NCBI GenBank assembly: GCA_001820175.1
Contig: MHOT01000023.1
Coordinates: 1-42,007 of the forward strand
Source: Candidatus Staskawiczbacteria bacterium RIFCSPHIGHO2_02_FULL_42_22
GTDB taxonomy: Bacteria > Patescibacteriota > Minisyncoccia > Minisyncoccales > Staskawiczbacteraceae
Length of the DNA stretch: 42,007 bases
Direction of reading: 5' to 3'
Under the pieces are notes generated by a model that saw only the letters and a list, made by a program, of their open reading frames with translations, was not told the DNA's origin and ran no database searches. This document shows positions 39,728 through 42,007 of this stretch, piece after piece (within the stretch, counting starts at the first letter, position 1; each line of letters opens with the position of its first letter). Made by a program: the position numbers and the translations under genes.

Positions 39728-39859
39728 AAATGGGAAAATGTAAATTGGAAAGGTGCGCCTCGTTCCGCCGTTGGCGGGACGAGGACAGAATTCCATTCGA
39801 GCTATCTTTAAAATACACCGCTGTAATAATGTTAGCCAGATTTTTTTGGTTAACATTTA

Positions 39860-40083
39860 TAGAACACACATTCCAGAATTGGACTTAAGTGCCAGTAGGT
39901 TTGGCAATATAAGCCATCTTGGAGTTAAGACGCGAGGCGTAATGTGTCGCAACGCATTCGCCCCGTCTCCGAAGAATTTACGAGGCGTAGCCGTAGCTAC
40001 GGTGAGTAAATTCTTTGGGAAAGATGGTTTAGATTGGCAAATCCGGCGGCATCTTGGAGTCCAATTCTGGAATGTGTGTTCTA
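39860..40083. mobile_element. TA-flanked MITE-like long hairpin E2
   Basis: Ends TAGAACACACATTCCAGAAT and ATTCTGGAATGTGTGTTCTA, flanked by TA. The interior AAGTGCCAGTAGGTTTGGCA...GATTGGCAAATCCGGC and the centre CGTAGCTACG are shared with E1. It ends 24 bp upstream of the Hint-domain gene. Confidence 0.7.
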
Positions 40084-40107
40084 TAGCATGGGGGTTGCAA
40101 AAATAAT

Positions 40108-41091
40108 ATGAATATACAAAAAGGATCTATAACTATTTTGGTAATTATTGCCGCAATCATTGCTTTTCTGGGAGGAACGAGTTATTCTTTGGTAACTAAA
40201 CAATGGGGGTATTCTTTTAATAATCCTTTGTCTTTTTTCAAGACTTCTGACATTACCCAAATATCCTGCACCCAAGAAGCCAAGCAGTGCCCTAATGGCT
40301 TATATGTTAGCAGGAGCGGCCCTCGGTGTGAATTTGCCGATTGTCCTGCTATTGCCCCCACCGAAAAACCGAATACTACGGTTAAGCCATGCCCGGACGA
40401 AACCACTCTTTCTTCTGATGGCACTTGCCAATTAATTCCTGGCACCAACACCATAACTCTTGGCGAAGGCCAACGGGATAGCCATTTGTTGGTGCAAAAA
40501 ATTTATCCCGATTATATTACTGGCTTAAATTCCATGGGTTTTCCCGTGGCAGTTGAACCTGGTCGCCCCATTACCCTTTACATAAATCAAAGCGTCAGCA
40601 ACGGCTGCACCGTAACGCTAACCCTTATTGGCATACAAGGAAACACCGCTATATTTACTAAAAAAGTAATTCCTATTCCGGAGTATGGTTGCCCGAAATG
40701 TCTGGCAAAAAACACCATGATCAATACACCTAATGGATTAATTCCAGTGGAGCAACTAGCAGAGGGGATGGATGTTTGGACGACCGACGCATCGGGTAAT
40801 CGCGTAGCTGGAATTATTACTAGGGCTTCCAAAACTCTGGCCCCGCCAAATCACCGTATGGTTCATATCACTCTTGATGACGGCCGAGAAATATTTGCTT
40901 CGCATGGCCACCCTTTAGGAGATGGACGGACGTTTGGTAATCTTATCGCTGGCGAATTGCTTAACGGAGGATATATAGCAGTTTCAGAAAATATAGCATA
41001 CCAAGAAGATTATACTTATGATATTTTACCCTCCGGCGATACCGGGTTTTATTGGGCCAACGGCATTCTTATAGACAGCACGCTCCATTAA
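40108..41091 (+). CDS. Membrane-anchored protein with C-terminal Hint domain (327 aa)
   Basis: An N-terminal helix (ITILVIIAAIIAFLGGTSYSL) is followed by a Cys-rich part (six Cys between residues 54 and 107), a beta-rich region (about 110-195), and a Hint (hedgehog/intein) fold starting at Cys198: CLAKNTMINTPNGLIPVEQLAEGM, with the TxxH-like block FASHGHPL (His266/His268) and the end TGFYWANGILIDSTLH. The terminal His-Asn used for splicing is absent, so an N-S acyl shift and cleavage or ligation at Cys198, as in hedgehog-type proteins, is more likely than splicing (inference). This could release or anchor the extracellular part. Confidence 0.75.
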   Translation: MNIQKGSITILVIIAAIIAFLGGTSYSLVTKQWGYSFNNPLSFFKTSDITQISCTQEAKQCPNGLYVSRSGPRCEFADCPAIAPTEKPNTTVKPCPDETTLSSDGTCQLIPGTNTITLGEGQRDSHLLVQKIYPDYITGLNSMGFPVAVEPGRPITLYINQSVSNGCTVTLTLIGIQGNTAIFTKKVIPIPEYGCPKCLAKNTMINTPNGLIPVEQLAEGMDVWTTDASGNRVAGIITRASKTLAPPNHRMVHITLDDGREIFASHGHPLGDGRTFGNLIAGELLNGGYIAVSENIAYQEDYTYDILPSGDTGFYWANGILIDSTLH

Positions 41092-41159
41092 AGCTATACT
41101 TATGTCCATATAGCATGGGAAGAAAGGTCGTAAAAAAATAGTTAACATTTTTAAATAGT

Positions 41160-41342
41160 ATGGATGAAGCACAAAAAACAAAATTAATGGCTAATTGTTC
41201 CTGCGGATCGGGAAAAATGTATGGCGCATGCTGTGGAACGATGGAACTATGTTTTTGCGGATCCGGAAAGCCAGTAGGTCAGTGCTGTATGGCCGACCCA
41301 AAAGGACATGGGGTAGATATGGGTAACGAAGAAAAAGTGTAA
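41160..41342 (+). CDS. Double SEC-C zinc-motif mini-protein (60 aa)
   Basis: Two SEC-C-like motifs in tandem (CSCGSGKMYGACC and CFCGSGKPVGQCC) take up residues 13-45 of 60. SEC-C motifs bind zinc and are found at the SecA C-terminus, where they contact SecB and ribosomes, and in many small proteins. No other domain is present. A terminator follows at 41357-41386. No good ribosome site is visible before the ATG. Confidence 0.75.
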   Translation: MDEAQKTKLMANCSCGSGKMYGACCGTMELCFCGSGKPVGQCCMADPKGHGVDMGNEEKV

Positions 41343-41356
41343 AATTTCAGCGACAT

Positions 41357-41386
41357 AAAAAACCAGCATATATTGCTGGTTTTTTA
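41357..41386 (+). terminator. Terminator after the SEC-C gene
   Basis: AAAACCAGCA and TGCTGGTTTT form a stem around TATAT, followed by T-run; MITE B4 starts directly behind it. Confidence 0.75.
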
Positions 41387-41389
41387 TTA

Positions 41390-41547
41390 GACCCGTTGCG
41401 TATTAAGGATTGTGACGAAAATTGCAGGTTTTGAGTCAGAAATTTGATAGAATTTTTTAGCGTACCCTCTGTGGTACGGTAAAAAATTATGGCAAATTTC
41501 TGGCCGGAAGATGCAATTTGCAGTAAATCCTTAATGCGCAACGGGTC
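41390..41547. mobile_element. TA-flanked MITE-like hairpin B4
   Basis: Ends GACCCGTTGCGTATTAAGGA and TCCTTAATGCGCAACGGGTC, flanked by TA (41388-41389, 41548-41549). Core GATAGAATTTTTTAGCG...AAAAAATTATGGC with apical stem GTACC/GGTAC. Confidence 0.75.
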
Positions 41548-41564
41548 TATTGAATTCATAACGC

Positions 41565-41768
41565 TCAAGCAGCCACTAAGTCCCTTTCAATTTGGGCGTG
41601 GCATTCGGCCTCGGTCATCGATGGCTGACCAGGATGCTTTTCGGCCATATGAGCATCGATAGCCACCTGATTCATCGTGGCTTTAATTTTCACCAATGCT
41701 TCTTCACGATTCTCCGCATCAACACCCATAACATCCCCGCAACTGCACGTCATAGAAAAATGTTGCAT
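41565..41768 (-). CDS. DUF1059-like small protein (67 aa)
   Basis: MQHFSMTCSCGDVMGVDAENREEALVKIKATMNQVAIDAHMAEKHPGQ...: a CxCG knuckle near the N-terminus and a helical part ending in a His (HMAEKH) fit the DUF1059 family of small proteins thought to bind a metal through Cys and His. The function is unknown. The ATG at 41768 has no clear ribosome site; longer frames run through tRNA-Arg on the other strand and are rejected. Confidence 0.7.
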   Translation of the reverse strand: MQHFSMTCSCGDVMGVDAENREEALVKIKATMNQVAIDAHMAEKHPGQPSMTEAECHAQIERDLVAA

Positions 41769-41860
41769 AATTTTATTTTTAATAATATTGCCTTGATAAT
41801 ACCATGGGAAATAAAAAATTGAAATACTGAAACAATTAAGGTAGTATAAAATCATCAAAA

Positions 41861-41935
41861 GCCCCCATAGTTTAATGGATAAAATGCGAGCTTGCGGAGT
41901 TCGTGATCGAGGTTCGATTCCTCGTGGGGGCACCA
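41861..41935 (+). tRNA. tRNA-Arg (anticodon GCG), CCA encoded
   Basis: Acceptor GCCCCCA/TGGGGGC, D stem GTTT/AAAT, anticodon arm CGAGC-TTGCGGA-GTTCG giving GCG, T arm CGAGG-TTCGATT-CCTCG, A73 and encoded CCA. GCG is less usual than ACG for this codon box. TATAAA lies about 15 bases upstream. Confidence 0.9.
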
Positions 41936-41971
41936 AAATCTGACTTTCGGAAAATTGACCGACTTTTTCGT

Positions 41972-41994
41972 TGGCGGCGCAAAGCGCCGCCCAA
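41972..41994. repeat. Perfect G+C hairpin at the window end
   Basis: TTGGCGGCGC and GCGCCGCCCAA pair around AAA. No T-run follows; it may end the tRNA-Arg transcript or belong to the next gene beyond the window. Confidence 0.5.
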
Positions 41995-42007
41995 GCATTT
42001 CCCCCCG

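Noticed and set aside
39753-40106. 117-aa plus-strand open frame next to tRNA-Ser
   Set aside because: It runs through hairpin element E2 and has no start signal; its translation follows the palindrome.
41769-41936. Longer N-terminus for the DUF1059-like protein
   Set aside because: The extra codons are antisense to tRNA-Arg.

Overview
This window looks like a piece of a Candidate Phyla Radiation (Patescibacteria, probably Parcubacteria-like) chromosome. The grounds are the small AT-rich gene set, compact housekeeping proteins (RpoB 1077 aa, RpoC 1211 aa), a complete Gram-positive-like type IV pilus locus, a diversity-generating retroelement (DGR), a LAGLIDADG-type gene, a ComF protein, and many small membrane proteins without recognisable relatives. 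The taxonomic call is inference; no 16S gene is present.

Layout. 1-1460: small, comparatively G+C-rich minus-strand genes of unknown function. 2066-9949: rpoC and rpoB, both on the minus strand but separated by 1 kb that holds a PsbP-like membrane protein and, on the opposite strand, a two-RNA locus: a promoter-terminator sRNA followed by a highly unusual tRNA-like gene. 10.7-17.2 kb: a CPBP protease, rodA with a coupled unknown gene, a PaaX-like regulator and ligA. 17.3-33.0 kb: the type IV pilus cluster, all minus strand: pilM, pilN, pilO, a small membrane protein, a TIG-repeat protein, pilB, a CheY-like receiver, pilT, pilC, two major pilins, pilD and four minor pilins, one carrying a seven-repeat BNR propeller. 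33.2-36.5 kb: comF and a DGR (reverse transcriptase, inverted and frameshifted avd, template repeat, target gene with variable repeat). 36.9-42 kb: small membrane and zinc proteins, a Hint-domain protein, three tRNAs, and a LAGLIDADG-type gene broken by a frameshift and by a mobile hairpin.

The intergenic space is dominated by palindromes of several kinds. (i) TA-flanked MITE-like hairpins (here called B, E and F) whose outer arms differ between copies but stay complementary within each copy, and which share one core inside different shells. (ii) Word-array palindromes built of 6-8 nt tandem words around a small hairpin such as AACGAACTTCGTT. (iii) Widespread CGTCATTGCGAG hairpins. (iv) Loopless terminator palindromes centred on CATG. 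Two MITE insertions can be proved from the window itself: one by in-frame restoration of the interrupted ORF, one by comparison with a paralogous empty site.

The most unusual signals are: the tRNA-like RNA with an 8/4 acceptor/T branch, 6-bp D stem, long variable arm and GAU anticodon; an adjacent sRNA complementary to its anticodon and variable arms; inverted repeats enclosing the start region of both major pilins; and a covarying hairpin placed directly before the start codons of three pilus genes. All functions were read from sequence only; no database search was run.
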